Below are positions 35,292-43,768 of a DNA stretch of 64,000 bases, one piece after another. The stretch lies in the NCBI GenBank assembly GCA_964342155.1, contig CAYFEQ010000002.1:61921-125920 (forward strand), written 5' to 3'. The notes under the pieces are model-generated. The model did no database searches. It worked only from the letters and a program-made list of their open reading frames with translations, and had not been told where the DNA came from. The translations under genes and the position numbers were made by a program. Position 1 is the first letter of the stretch. The number at the start of each line of letters is the position of its first letter. The DNA is from GCA-2701705 sp964342155. GTDB lineage: Bacteria > Pseudomonadota > Gammaproteobacteria > GCA-002705445 > GCA-002716945.

Positions 35292-36263
35292 TTAAACAAC
35301 TTTATTTGGCAAATCTCTCTTGTCAAAAAAAGCAAGGCTATTTTCTATTGCTGTATTACCCATAGCTATTCTTGTTTCAATTGATGCGCTTCCCAAATGT
35401 GGAAATGAGACAACATTTTCAAATGTCTTGAGTTCATCCGGCAAGTTTGGTTCAGTTTCAAAAACATCTAAACCTGCTCCTGCTATCTCTTTATTTTTCA
35501 AAGCTTCAATTAATGCTTTTTCATCCACGATGTCACCTCGGGCAGTATTGATGATGAAAGCAGTTTTTTTCATTAAAGAAAAACGTTCTTTATTCATTAA
35601 GTGGAATGTTTCTTTTGTAGCGGGGCAATTTACCGAAACAAAATCTGACTCTTTACATATATCTTCTATTGTATTGAGTTTTTTTGCATCAAATTTACTT
35701 GTTACGTCTTCTGATATATCAAATGGATCCCAAAATGCTATCTTCATATTAAAACCAAATTTTGCTCTTTGAGCTACAGCTTGTCCAATTCGACCAAAGC
35801 CAATTATACCAAGAGTTTTGCCCGTTACTTTAGTTCCAAGCAAATGAGTAGGCCTCCATCCAGTCCAATTATTAGCTCTTAACTCTCTTTCGCCTTCACC
35901 AACTCTTCTTGCAACCATTAGTAGTAGTGACATTGCAATATCAGCTGTACAATCAGTCAAAACTGCTGGTGTATTTGAAACAGTAATTCCAAGTTCTTTA
36001 GCCTTGTCTATATCAATATGATTAAATCCAACACCAAAATTACCAATCATATTTGCTCTCCTGTTCTCAACAGATAAAACTTCAGCGGTGATTTTATCCG
36101 TTACTGTAGGCATTAATACATCACAGTTTTGTAAAGCTTGTTTTAATTCTTCAGTCGTGAAAGGTTTATCAGACTCGTTTAGAGTTACATCGAACAATTC
36201 TTTCAATCTTTCTTCACATTTTGAAGGCCACCTTCTAGTGACGATTGCTACTGGTTTTGACAT
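35292..36263 (-). CDS. Hydroxypyruvate/glyoxylate reductase (D-2-hydroxyacid dehydrogenase)
   Basis: A 323-residue NAD(P)H-dependent D-2-hydroxyacid dehydrogenase. NAD-binding GIIGFGRIGQAVAQRA, the catalytic Arg in INTARGDIVDEKAL, Glu in AGLDVFETEPNLP and His in PHLGSASIETR are intact. A glyoxylate/hydroxypyruvate reductase (GyaR/GHRPR-like) fits best because it lies between a serine-glyoxylate aminotransferase and a glycerate kinase. Cofactor preference cannot be assigned confidently. Its start is 3 bases after the aminotransferase stop. Confidence 0.9.
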   Translation of the reverse strand: MSKPVAIVTRRWPSKCEERLKELFDVTLNESDKPFTTEELKQALQNCDVLMPTVTDKITAEVLSVENRRANMIGNFGVGFNHIDIDKAKELGITVSNTPAVLTDCTADIAMSLLLMVARRVGEGERELRANNWTGWRPTHLLGTKVTGKTLGIIGFGRIGQAVAQRAKFGFNMKIAFWDPFDISEDVTSKFDAKKLNTIEDICKESDFVSVNCPATKETFHLMNKERFSLMKKTAFIINTARGDIVDEKALIEALKNKEIAGAGLDVFETEPNLPDELKTFENVVSFPHLGSASIETRIAMGNTAIENSLAFFDKRDLPNKVV

Positions 36264-36266
36264 AGA

Positions 36267-37445
36267 TTACTCTCCACTTGGATTTTCTAGCCAATATTTT
36301 GAAGCCGCAGCTACACCGCTGCCAAGTTCAATCTTTATTCCATTATCCATCATGGCCATTTCAGCACCTGATATTGCTCCACAAAGCATTAATTCATTCA
36401 AATCACCTAAATGTCCGATTCTAAATACTTTACCGGCAACTTTGGCTAGGCCAGCGCCTAAAGCAAGATTATATTTATGGAATGCAGTACTAATGACTGG
36501 GACAGCATCCGCACCTTCTGGAACAACAATTGCACTCACAGTATCTGAGTACCATTTTTCTTCTTTCGCACATAAATTAAGTCCCCATCCTTCAGTTATA
36601 GCTCTACGAGTCCCTTCCGCTAGACGGTGATGCCTTTTCCAAATATTTTCAAGACCTTCGTCAAATATCATATCTAAAGCAACACGAAAACCTCTCAATA
36701 AATTTACTGGTGGAGTATAAGGAAGATATCCAGATTCAGTTTTAGCTATCATGTCTGCTACATCAAAATAACAGGTAGGGTAATTAGAATTTTTCATTGC
36801 ATCTATTGCTTTTTCACTCAGACCTAGTATCCCTAATCCAGCTGGCATCATAAATCCTTTTTGCGAACCACTTACGATACAATCAACACCCCAGTCATCC
36901 ATTCTAAATTCATAACTTGCAACAGAACTAACTCCGTCTACCATTAATAATGCAGGGTGATTTAAATCATCTAAAATCTTTCTTACTCCTGCCACATCAC
37001 TCTTAACGCCAGTTGCTGTTTCATTTTGACAAACCAATACAGCTTTTATTTTATGATTTTTATCTTCCGATAGATGTTTGTGATAATTATCTAAATTTGC
37101 TCCCGTTCCCCATTCTTCGTCCATCACAATAGTTTTAAATTGGAGCCTACTGCACATGTCAAGCCAGAGCATACTAAATTGTCCAAAACTAGCACCTAAA
37201 ACTGTATCTCCAATATTTAAAGTGCTTTGTAATGCAGCTTCCCAACACCCTGTACCAGATGAAGGAAAAAAAACTGTCTTCCCTTTTTTAGTTAATAAAA
37301 CTTTCTTTAAGTCTGTAAGTAATGGTGTTATTAAATCTGGTATGGTTGGATTCCTATGATCCTCCATTGGGCAATGTATTGCAGCTTGGACAGCTGCAGG
37401 GACATTAGATGGTCCTGGTACAAATAAAAAATGATATCCTGACAT
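36267..37445 (-). CDS. sgaA: Serine-glyoxylate aminotransferase
   Basis: A 392-residue class V PLP aminotransferase of the AGXT/SGAT type. It begins FLFVPGPSNVPAAVQAA, has the early PMEDHR motif and FFPSSGTGCWEAAL, and the PLP lysine in IVSGSQKGFMMPAGLG. It would move the amino group of serine to glyoxylate, giving hydroxypyruvate and glycine. It is the first gene of the sga-reductase-kinase run, divergent from tauE. Alanine-glyoxylate activity is possible; the neighbours favour serine. Confidence 0.9.
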   Translation of the reverse strand: MSGYHFLFVPGPSNVPAAVQAAIHCPMEDHRNPTIPDLITPLLTDLKKVLLTKKGKTVFFPSSGTGCWEAALQSTLNIGDTVLGASFGQFSMLWLDMCSRLQFKTIVMDEEWGTGANLDNYHKHLSEDKNHKIKAVLVCQNETATGVKSDVAGVRKILDDLNHPALLMVDGVSSVASYEFRMDDWGVDCIVSGSQKGFMMPAGLGILGLSEKAIDAMKNSNYPTCYFDVADMIAKTESGYLPYTPPVNLLRGFRVALDMIFDEGLENIWKRHHRLAEGTRRAITEGWGLNLCAKEEKWYSDTVSAIVVPEGADAVPVISTAFHKYNLALGAGLAKVAGKVFRIGHLGDLNELMLCGAISGAEMAMMDNGIKIELGSGVAAASKYWLENPSGE

Positions 37446-37565
37446 TTGATTTTCCTTTTATTTAAAAAACATTAAATTTTTGTTGTATAATTTTAATTTT
37501 ATATAGTATGCCACAATTATTGTATATTGGAACTATAATTCTAACGATTTTAATATAATATAATC

Positions 37566-38348
37566 ATGAATTTATACTTGTTATATTTTTTTACTGGGAG
37601 CCTAGGTGGTTTTTTTGGAGGATTACTTGGACTTGGTGGTGGAATAATTTTTGTTCCCTTTTTATTTTTTATTTTTAGTCACTTTGATATTCACTCTACA
37701 CATATTATGCAGAGTGCAATATGTACATCTCTAGCATGTATTATTATTTCAAGTTTGTCTTCAACATATAAGCATAATAAAAATAAACTTGTTGACTGGA
37801 ATTTTTTTAAGAGAATGCTTGTAGGTTTGTCTATTGGCTCAATACTTGGGATAGTGGTTATAAGTTATCTGACTAGCGATTCACTAAAATTTTATTATGG
37901 CTTATTTTTAATATTAATTTCTTTCTATATTTTTTTATCAGAAGAAAAAAAAATAAATGTTGAAAAAAAATTTAAATATATTCTATCATTTTCCTTTTTT
38001 ACAGGTCTGTTAAGTTCAATGTTAGGTATTGGAGGTGGAACAATAACTACTCCATATATGAAGTCTCATGGCAAACCGATTAAAAAATGTATTGCGACAG
38101 CTGCTGCATGCGGTATACCAATTGCTATATTTTCTGTCTTCAGCTCAATTCTAATAAATATAAACCTAACTTTATTAGATAGTTTTGCAGGTTTTATTCA
38201 TATAGAAAGCTTTCTTATCATCTCTTTTACAAGTTTATTTTTTTCATATCTAGGCGCTTCAGTGGCCTATACAGCAAATTCCTTTTTTATAAAATCAGTT
38301 TTTTGTACTGCAATTTTAATAATGGGATTGGTAATAATCTCTAGTTGA
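37566..38348 (+). CDS. TauE/SafE-family membrane exporter
   Basis: A 260-residue protein of the sulfite exporter TauE/SafE (DUF81) family. Seven to eight hydrophobic segments are visible and each half starts with the family motif: GGFFGGLLGLGGGIIFVPFL and GLLSSMLGIGGGTITTPYM. Relatives export sulfite, sulfoacetate or other organic anions; the substrate is not known here. The ATG is about ten bases after an AT-rich promoter-like stretch (TTGGAA and TAATAT). It converges on and overlaps the end of the ubiquinone hydroxylase by 33 bases. Confidence 0.85.
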   Translation: MNLYLLYFFTGSLGGFFGGLLGLGGGIIFVPFLFFIFSHFDIHSTHIMQSAICTSLACIIISSLSSTYKHNKNKLVDWNFFKRMLVGLSIGSILGIVVISYLTSDSLKFYYGLFLILISFYIFLSEEKKINVEKKFKYILSFSFFTGLLSSMLGIGGGTITTPYMKSHGKPIKKCIATAAACGIPIAIFSVFSSILININLTLLDSFAGFIHIESFLIISFTSLFFSYLGASVAYTANSFFIKSVFCTAILIMGLVIISS

Positions 38349-39518
38349 TAGATTTTTTAAAGTTGAAACGCCTGTGGCTTCTTGTATGATCTTTGATTTT
38401 AAGAAAAAATTATCATTAAATATTCTAACCAACGATTTCTTGACGGTAGCTGGAATAAAATTTATTTCATAAAATTTCTTTAAGAAATTAATGGTATCCA
38501 TAATTTTCTTATTTTGTTGCTCAGATAAACTTTTATAATAATTAAAAAAGCTGGAGTCTAATGTATTAGAAGACGAAAGATATTTTTCAAATGCTAAATC
38601 CAAAAAAAATACATCTTGTATTCCCATATTCAAACCTAGCCCAGCAAGCGGATGTATAGTGTGTGCAGCATCTCCAATAAATATTACTCTATCTTTAACA
38701 TTTGATTTTAAATAAGAATGTGACAGAGGAAATTTTGATATTGATGAAATTGATGAAACATTTCCGATATTTTTTGAAAAATCATCATTCAAAATTTTAA
38801 TTAAATGAGGTTTATTTAATTTGATTAATCTTTCACTATTCTTTTTATTAGTAGACCAAATTAAATTATAAGTATCATTATTAACAGGGAGTAAACCTTG
38901 CACATCTCCTCTATTGAATCGTTGGTAAGATGTATTTTGAGCAATGTGGTTTTCGAATTGAACGTTCATTACAATAGCATCTTGATTATAACTAATAAAA
39001 TTATTATTTATTTTCAAAAGATTGACAATGCTAGATGATTTTCCATCTGCAGCTATTAGAATATCGAAGTCAACTTTATTATCGTCACAAGAGATGTAAG
39101 AATTATCTGATTCGTTGTTAATATCTATAGACTTTACATTCTTTAAATAAGAAATGTGCTTATTTTGATATAGTTTTTTAAGCAATATTTTCTTTATCTC
39201 AGACTCTTTTATAATATAACCAAGATGATCAAACGAAATAGATTCAGAATTAAATGTCACTTCACTACCAGCTAAAGAGTCCCAAGCAAAAATTTTATTA
39301 AAAGGGTTTATATCTTTTTTATTAATGAGTTCCCATATTCCATAGTGCATCAAAACATGCTTTGATAGTAAATTGATAGAAAAATACCTTTCTACGTGGG
39401 CTTGTTTTGACAGTGATTTTTCAACATCTATAACTGTAACTTGATGATTATATTTAGCGCTAGCAAGGGCTGATAATAATCCTATAATTCCATCACCGAC
39501 TATGACAATTTTTTTCAT
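38316..39518 (-). CDS. FAD-dependent ubiquinone hydroxylase (UbiI/VisC-like)
   Basis: A 400-residue class A flavin monooxygenase. FAD motifs: GDGIIGLLSALASAKYN at the N-terminus, and VIFIGDAAHTIHPLAGLGLNMGIQD (GD motif) near residue 290. The UbiH-family fold adds a hydroxyl to the ubiquinone ring precursor using oxygen. In Gammaproteobacteria the pepP-ubiH-ubiI order places this as UbiI, which hydroxylates ring C5; assignment to C5 versus another position rests on order, not on residues. It overlaps tauE by 33 bases at the 3' ends. Confidence 0.85.
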   Translation of the reverse strand: MKKIVIVGDGIIGLLSALASAKYNHQVTVIDVEKSLSKQAHVERYFSINLLSKHVLMHYGIWELINKKDINPFNKIFAWDSLAGSEVTFNSESISFDHLGYIIKESEIKKILLKKLYQNKHISYLKNVKSIDINNESDNSYISCDDNKVDFDILIAADGKSSSIVNLLKINNNFISYNQDAIVMNVQFENHIAQNTSYQRFNRGDVQGLLPVNNDTYNLIWSTNKKNSERLIKLNKPHLIKILNDDFSKNIGNVSSISSISKFPLSHSYLKSNVKDRVIFIGDAAHTIHPLAGLGLNMGIQDVFFLDLAFEKYLSSSNTLDSSFFNYYKSLSEQQNKKIMDTINFLKKFYEINFIPATVKKSLVRIFNDNFFLKSKIIQEATGVSTLKNLSTRDYYQSHY

Positions 39519-39522
39519 TTTC

Positions 39523-40737
39523 TTAACCTTTTATTGTTAGATATGAGCAGTTATCTAATCCCAAGATTTTTTTAAGGAATTTGTGTTTAGATTTTTGAGA
39601 TATCTTTAAAAAATTAATCATAAATGAACTGATGATCCGTGATGCAGATTTTGAATTTGCAAAAAATTTTATTGCAACATCTGTCATTTGTAAAACATCT
39701 TGCCTATCATGATTAATAATATCTACAATTTCTTTCATACTTTCAGAGATATCTCTTCTTTTTAGAATTTGCTTTCTATCTAATTGATTGATTATAGTTT
39801 CAATGTTTCTGATACCTAGGTTGAAGCCTTGTGCTCCAACAGGATGTAAAAGTTGGGATGTATTTCCTAATAACAAAACATTATTTCTTATTATTGCATC
39901 AGATTTACTTGATTTTAATTGATATGAACCAGTTATTTTTACGGTTTTTATGTTTTTTAAATAATTAGAATAGACTTTTTGAATCTGGTCAATGTTAACC
40001 TTATTATTTTTGTTAATATACTTATCTTTTCTATCATCATTAAGAGTTAATATTAAACTGGTTTTGGTAGTAGAATACGGAACCAATGCAAATATCCCGT
40101 CTTCATTAAATAACTGTGCAGCAACTCCAGCTTCAAAACTTCCTCCACAATCAACCAAATATGAAGTTTGATTATGATGATGATAGTGAGTTTTAAATTC
40201 AAGTTTGTCTTTTAGTGATGATGGCTCTCCATCTGATAGAATAACAAATTCCGATTGGATACTTTTTGGTTTTTCTGAGGAAGTTCTTATAACATAAGAG
40301 GTTTGATTTATTTTTTGTTTAATTTCGACAACCGAACTATTATCAACAATATCCAGTCCTTCTTGTTTATTCGCAGCGTTAATAAAATATTTTTGTAGTG
40401 AAAATTTGTTAACAACATACCCTAAGTATTCTAAATCTATATCAGATGAAGAAAATTGTAGTCTATTTAAACTATTAAAACACTTCATTATTAAGCCTGT
40501 TATTGGAGCAGCACTAATATATTCTTCATTCCAGAGAGAAAATTTCTTTAATATTAAGATCGAGCGATAGTTTAGTGATAGGGGGCTGAATTTTTTTAAA
40601 TTATTTATTTCTTCACAAGAATTTCGTTCTATTAAACAGCACTTGAATCCATTTCTTGATAATAAAATTGAGACCAGTGTTCCTATTAGTCCTCCTCCGA
40701 TTATAGTGAAATCGTACTTTATACTTTTTTTATCCAT
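39523..40737 (-). CDS. ubiH: FAD-dependent ubiquinone hydroxylase UbiH
   Basis: A 404-residue relative of the previous gene. The dinucleotide-binding FTIIGGGLIGTLVSILLSR opens the chain, and VLLLGNTSQLLHPVGAQGFNLGIRN (GD-like motif, with Asn-Thr in place of the usual Asp-Ala) sits near residue 285. By order (pepP-ubiH-ubiI) this is UbiH, the C1 ring hydroxylase. Unlike the neighbour, the aspartate of the GDAAH motif is replaced here; UbiH proteins generally read GNAA, so this is within the family. It overlaps pepP by eight bases. Confidence 0.88.
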   Translation of the reverse strand: MDKKSIKYDFTIIGGGLIGTLVSILLSRNGFKCCLIERNSCEEINNLKKFSPLSLNYRSILILKKFSLWNEEYISAAPITGLIMKCFNSLNRLQFSSSDIDLEYLGYVVNKFSLQKYFINAANKQEGLDIVDNSSVVEIKQKINQTSYVIRTSSEKPKSIQSEFVILSDGEPSSLKDKLEFKTHYHHHNQTSYLVDCGGSFEAGVAAQLFNEDGIFALVPYSTTKTSLILTLNDDRKDKYINKNNKVNIDQIQKVYSNYLKNIKTVKITGSYQLKSSKSDAIIRNNVLLLGNTSQLLHPVGAQGFNLGIRNIETIINQLDRKQILKRRDISESMKEIVDIINHDRQDVLQMTDVAIKFFANSKSASRIISSFMINFLKISQKSKHKFLKKILGLDNCSYLTIKG

Positions 40738-42034
40738 TACTCATAATCCTTTCTATATCATTTGCTTCTTTAGGTAAGGATGAAGTGAGCACAACTGGCC
40801 CTTTGGTAGTTATTAATATATCATCTTCTATTCTTATACCTATGTTATGAAAAATTGATGGTATTGCTTTTTTTGCTTTTATGTATATGCCTGGTTCAAC
40901 AGTGAATACCATACCTGCTTTCAATTTAAGTGCTTTTTTACCATTTGAATATTCACAAGGGTCATGTACATCCAAACCTAACCAGTGTCCAGTCGAATGC
41001 ATATAAAATCTTTCGTATTTTTGTTTATTTATAGCGTCTGTTAATTTTCCCTTAATCAATCCAATGTTAATTAATCCTTTCGTTAAAGTTTTTACTGCTT
41101 CCCTATGTATATCAGACCAATAATTTCCAACCATACATTTCTTTATAGCTTTTTTTTGAGCATCTAGAACAATTTCATAAATTATTTTTTGTGGTTTAGT
41201 GAATTTACCATTGATTGGTATAGTTCTAGTGATGTCAGAGGCATAATTTTTATACTCAGCAGCAGCATCCGTCAATAATAGTTGACCATTTTTCAGTGTA
41301 GAATTATTTTTTGTATAATGTAATATGCATGCGTTTTTACCTGATGCAACTATACTTGGATAAGCTTCCTTGGCGTCAGAACTATGAAACTCATGCATTA
41401 ACTCAGCTCCTATTTGATACTCTGTCATTCCAGGTGAACAGTTTTTCATTAGCCTTTTATGAGCTTTGACAGAAATTGAACACGCTCTCTTAATTTCATT
41501 AATCTCTTCATGAGATTTGATTAACCTCATTTGATGCACAATCTTATTAAGAGCAAAAATTTTCGATGGGGAATGAGCTCCCAATCTATATTTCCTTTCA
41601 AGAGATTTGATTGTTTTATTAACCAAAGCATATAAATTAGAAGTTGTAGATAAAGAATGGTATAGGGTATCAGTGTCTTGAATAATCACATTAATTTTAT
41701 CTTTCATTTTTGGTAAATAATCACATGTATTGACTAATAATTTTTTTTTCAATTTTGCTGCACTGTCAATTGGACCAGTCCAGGTTTCTTGAGTCTTTGA
41801 TGGCTGTTTGGTAAAAAAGTAGGAGGAGTTTTTTCCCCTCTTTTTACTTAAAATTAATACTGCATCTGGTTCGTCATGGCCAGTCAAATAGAAAAAATTA
41901 CTATTTTGTCTATAATTATAAAATACATCATTATTTCTAATCTTTTCGCTAGCAGATTCTATGATAGCTACAGACTCTCTCTCCATTAATCCAAAGAGTT
42001 TTGTTCTTCGTTTTTGATATATAGTATTTTTCAT
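40730..42034 (-). CDS. pepP: Xaa-Pro aminopeptidase PepP
   Basis: A 434-residue metallopeptidase that removes N-terminal residues before proline. The N-terminal domain includes YNYRQNSNFFYLTGHDEPDAVL; the pita-bread catalytic domain has LLTDAAAEYKNYASDITRT (metal aspartates), HSTGHWLGLDVHDP (metal histidine and substrate His), and GMVFTVEPGIYI, with the final Glu in IGIRIEDDILIT. A GTG at 42046 would add four residues; ATG at 42034 matches the family N-terminus better. First of the pepP-ubiH-ubiI operon, divergent from the zapB-like/zapA pair. Confidence 0.94.
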   Translation of the reverse strand: MKNTIYQKRRTKLFGLMERESVAIIESASEKIRNNDVFYNYRQNSNFFYLTGHDEPDAVLILSKKRGKNSSYFFTKQPSKTQETWTGPIDSAAKLKKKLLVNTCDYLPKMKDKINVIIQDTDTLYHSLSTTSNLYALVNKTIKSLERKYRLGAHSPSKIFALNKIVHQMRLIKSHEEINEIKRACSISVKAHKRLMKNCSPGMTEYQIGAELMHEFHSSDAKEAYPSIVASGKNACILHYTKNNSTLKNGQLLLTDAAAEYKNYASDITRTIPINGKFTKPQKIIYEIVLDAQKKAIKKCMVGNYWSDIHREAVKTLTKGLINIGLIKGKLTDAINKQKYERFYMHSTGHWLGLDVHDPCEYSNGKKALKLKAGMVFTVEPGIYIKAKKAIPSIFHNIGIRIEDDILITTKGPVVLTSSLPKEANDIERIMSNG

Positions 42035-42173
42035 AAGTAAGCTCACATATATCTTTCTTTACACGTCAAAAATTGAGATATCACACAAACGAGGTGAAAT
42101 CTATAAATATAATAATAAAGCATTAGCATCACTATCAGCAAGAAACAATGAATATTAATAATAAGAATATATA

Positions 42174-42425
42174 ATGGTTGACCCACAACTTGATGAATTT
42201 TATATTATTGTTATGTCTAAGATAAATGATCAATTACAGAACTTGAGAATGTCCATAGAAAACATAAGAAAGAACATGGATAAAATACAAATGGAAAATT
42301 CTCTACTAAAAAAACAACAAGAGAATTTAGTTTCTGAAAAAGCAGATTTGGTTAAAAAAAATGAGTTAGCAAAGACAGAGATACAATCCATACTGAACAG
42401 AATAAAAAATATGGAGATGAACTAG
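42174..42425 (+). CDS. TIGR02449-type coiled-coil protein upstream of zapA
   Basis: An 83-residue protein that is almost wholly coiled coil: heptads run from about residue 17 to the end (LRMSIENIRKNMDKIQ, then LVSEKADLVKKNELAKTEI). The E-K-A-x-L-x-x-K-N-E-L-A pattern resembles the small TIGR02449 proteins found directly before zapA in Pseudomonas and relatives, often compared with ZapB. An internal ATG at 42213 would give a 70-residue protein closer to the family length; neither start has a strong Shine-Dalgarno. Probably a cell-division accessory. Confidence 0.72.
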   Translation: MVDPQLDEFYIIVMSKINDQLQNLRMSIENIRKNMDKIQMENSLLKKQQENLVSEKADLVKKNELAKTEIQSILNRIKNMEMN

Positions 42426-42426
42426 A

Positions 42427-42717
42427 ATGGAATATGAAGAAGTCGTAGTAGAAGTTTTTGATGAAGAATATAAAATCAAATGCAAGCCCGAAGAGGTCAG
42501 TTTGCTTCAGCAATCAGCAGCTTATCTAGATGAAAAAATGAAATCAGCTAAAGAAGGTTCTTCTAATCTCACAAAAGAAAAGATAGCAGTCCTAACCGGA
42601 CTAAATATTGTCAGTGATTATTTGAAACAAGAAAATATGTTAAAAGAATATGATGTTGTTTCAGATGAAATTAGTGAACTTCAAAGTTTTATTGATTCAG
42701 GGGAAAGTTTTGAATGA
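42427..42717 (+). CDS. zapA: Cell division protein ZapA
   Basis: A 96-residue FtsZ-ring stabiliser. The first half (VVVEVFDEEYKIKCKPEEVSLLQQSAAYLDEKM) is the family's FtsZ-binding globular part; the rest is the tetramerising helix with LTKEKIAVLTGLNIVSDYL. One base after the coiled-coil gene stop and overlapping the next gene by four bases (ATGA). In most Gammaproteobacteria 6S RNA follows zapA; here there is no room for it. Confidence 0.9.
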   Translation: MEYEEVVVEVFDEEYKIKCKPEEVSLLQQSAAYLDEKMKSAKEGSSNLTKEKIAVLTGLNIVSDYLKQENMLKEYDVVSDEISELQSFIDSGESFE

Positions 42718-43166
42718 AATACTGGTTGATGAAAAATGAACCTGAAGATTATAGCATTGATGATTTAAAAAAAGATAAGATTGAACCCTGGGATGGTATA
42801 AGAAATTACCAAGTTCGAAATATGATAAGAGATGATATGCAGAAAAATGATTTAGCTTTTTTCTATCACTCAAATTGTGAAGTTCCAGGCATTTATGGAA
42901 TCATGAAAATTCACAAAGAAAGCTACCCTGATTATACGGCCTTCGATAAAAAGAAAAAGTATTATGATCCAAAAAGCTCAAAAGATAATCCTAGATGGTT
43001 TATGGTTGATGTTAAGTATGTTAGAAAGCTAAAAAAAGCTGTTACATTGAAAGATTTAAAATCACACTCACAATTATCAAAAATGAAAGTAGTACAAAGA
43101 GGAAATAGACTGTCTATTACGGAAGTTAGTCCAAAAGATTGGAATTTTATTCTAAATCTTGAATAA
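42714..43166 (+). CDS. EVE-domain protein
   Basis: A 150-residue protein made of one EVE (PUA-related) domain. It begins YWLMKNEPEDYSIDDLKKD and continues WDGIRNYQVRNMIRDDM and DLAFFYHSNCEVPGIYGIMKI, all family signatures. EVE domains recognise modified bases in nucleic acid in some relatives; many stand-alone proteobacterial members have no known ligand. Its start overlaps the zapA stop, implying coupling. The same gene is part of the zapA-to-ilvA neighbourhood in pseudomonads. Confidence 0.88.
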   Translation: MKYWLMKNEPEDYSIDDLKKDKIEPWDGIRNYQVRNMIRDDMQKNDLAFFYHSNCEVPGIYGIMKIHKESYPDYTAFDKKKKYYDPKSSKDNPRWFMVDVKYVRKLKKAVTLKDLKSHSQLSKMKVVQRGNRLSITEVSPKDWNFILNLE

Positions 43167-43357
43167 TTAATCAAAAAAAACAATTTTTATTCATTATTTA
43201 AGGTAAAAATTAATAAAAAACATAAAAAAACTTTAAAAATAAAAAAAAAAGTAAAAAATAATTTAAAAACATTAAAAAAAGTGTAAAAAAGAACTTGTTT
43301 TTTTATATTTATGTTCATAAACTTAAAACAACCACCAAAACTGCGGAGGACAACAGT
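43167..43357 (+). promoter_or_regulatory. Very AT-rich leader before the H1-like gene
   Basis: This 190-base stretch is almost entirely A and T, with many A-tracts of four or more (43200-43290 in particular) before a normal GGAGG Shine-Dalgarno at about 43345. TTGTTTTTTT at 43301 with CATAAA about 25 bases on is promoter-like but loose. No ORF of note, no hairpin terminator and no RNA gene is seen. Such A-tracted DNA is often bent. Confidence 0.4.
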
Positions 43358-43702
43358 ATGGTAGCAAAGAAAAAAGCTAAGGTTGCTAAAAAAAGGAAAG
43401 CAACTAGGAAAAAAGCTTCTAGAAGAAAAGCTTCTAAGAAAACATCTAAGAAGAAAGCAACTAGAAGAAAAAAGAAAAAAGTGACAACTACTCGAAAGAA
43501 AGCTAGAAGGAAGAAAGCTTCTAAGAAGAAAGCAACTAGAAAGAAATCTAGAAGAAAAGCTACTAAGAAGAAAGCTACTAGAAAGAAATCTAGAAGAAAA
43601 GCTTCTAAGAAGAAAGCTACTAGAAAGAAATCTAGAAGAAAAGCTTCTAAGAAGAAAGTAGGAAAGAAAAAAGCAAGACGTAAGACAAGAAGAAGAAGAT
43701 AA
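43358..43702 (+). CDS. Histone H1-like Lys/Arg-rich repeat protein
   Basis: A 114-residue protein of almost only Lys, Arg, Ala, Ser and Thr. From about residue 56 the 14-residue unit KKATRKKSRRKASK is repeated three times in a row. It has no hydrophobic core. It resembles the tails of AlgP and the Hc1/H1-like proteins, which coat DNA and can act as regulators. The start at 43358 has GGAGG before it; a longer reading frame upstream is non-coding in character. A terminator at 43744-43768 closes the gene. DNA or RNA binding by charge is inferred. Confidence 0.8.
   Translation: MVAKKKAKVAKKRKATRKKASRRKASKKTSKKKATRRKKKKVTTTRKKARRKKASKKKATRKKSRRKATKKKATRKKSRRKASKKKATRKKSRRKASKKKVGKKKARRKTRRRR
43523..43648 (+). 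repeat. 42-bp tandem repeat (three copies) in the H1-like gene
   Basis: Three consecutive units at 43523-43564, 43565-43606 and 43607-43648 differ by only a few third-position or Ser/Thr changes; a partial fourth begins at 43649. Each encodes 14 residues in frame. Near-identical units suggest recent duplication or slippage, so copy number may vary between strains. Confidence 0.85.
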
Positions 43703-43743
43703 TTTTGATTGTCTAATCTAGCTAAGTCATAAAGACTTCTATA

Positions 43744-43768
43744 AAAGGCCCTTTAGAGGGCCTTTTTT
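43744..43768. terminator. Bidirectional rho-independent terminator
   Basis: AAAGGCCCT (43744-43752) pairs perfectly with AGGGCCTTT (43757-43765) over a four-base loop, with a T-run to 43768 on the plus strand and A-run before it serving the minus strand. It ends the H1-like gene and also reaches the last codon of convergent ilvA. This is the clearest intrinsic terminator in the window. Confidence 0.9.

Noticed and set aside
36088..36630. Plus-strand 180-codon frame across the reductase/aminotransferase junction
   Set aside because: Runs antisense through two clear enzymes; Ser/Pro-rich shadow composition.
43523..43648. Three tandem units that could be mistaken for a CRISPR array
   Set aside because: The units are contiguous with no spacers and are in frame inside a Lys/Arg-rich protein gene.
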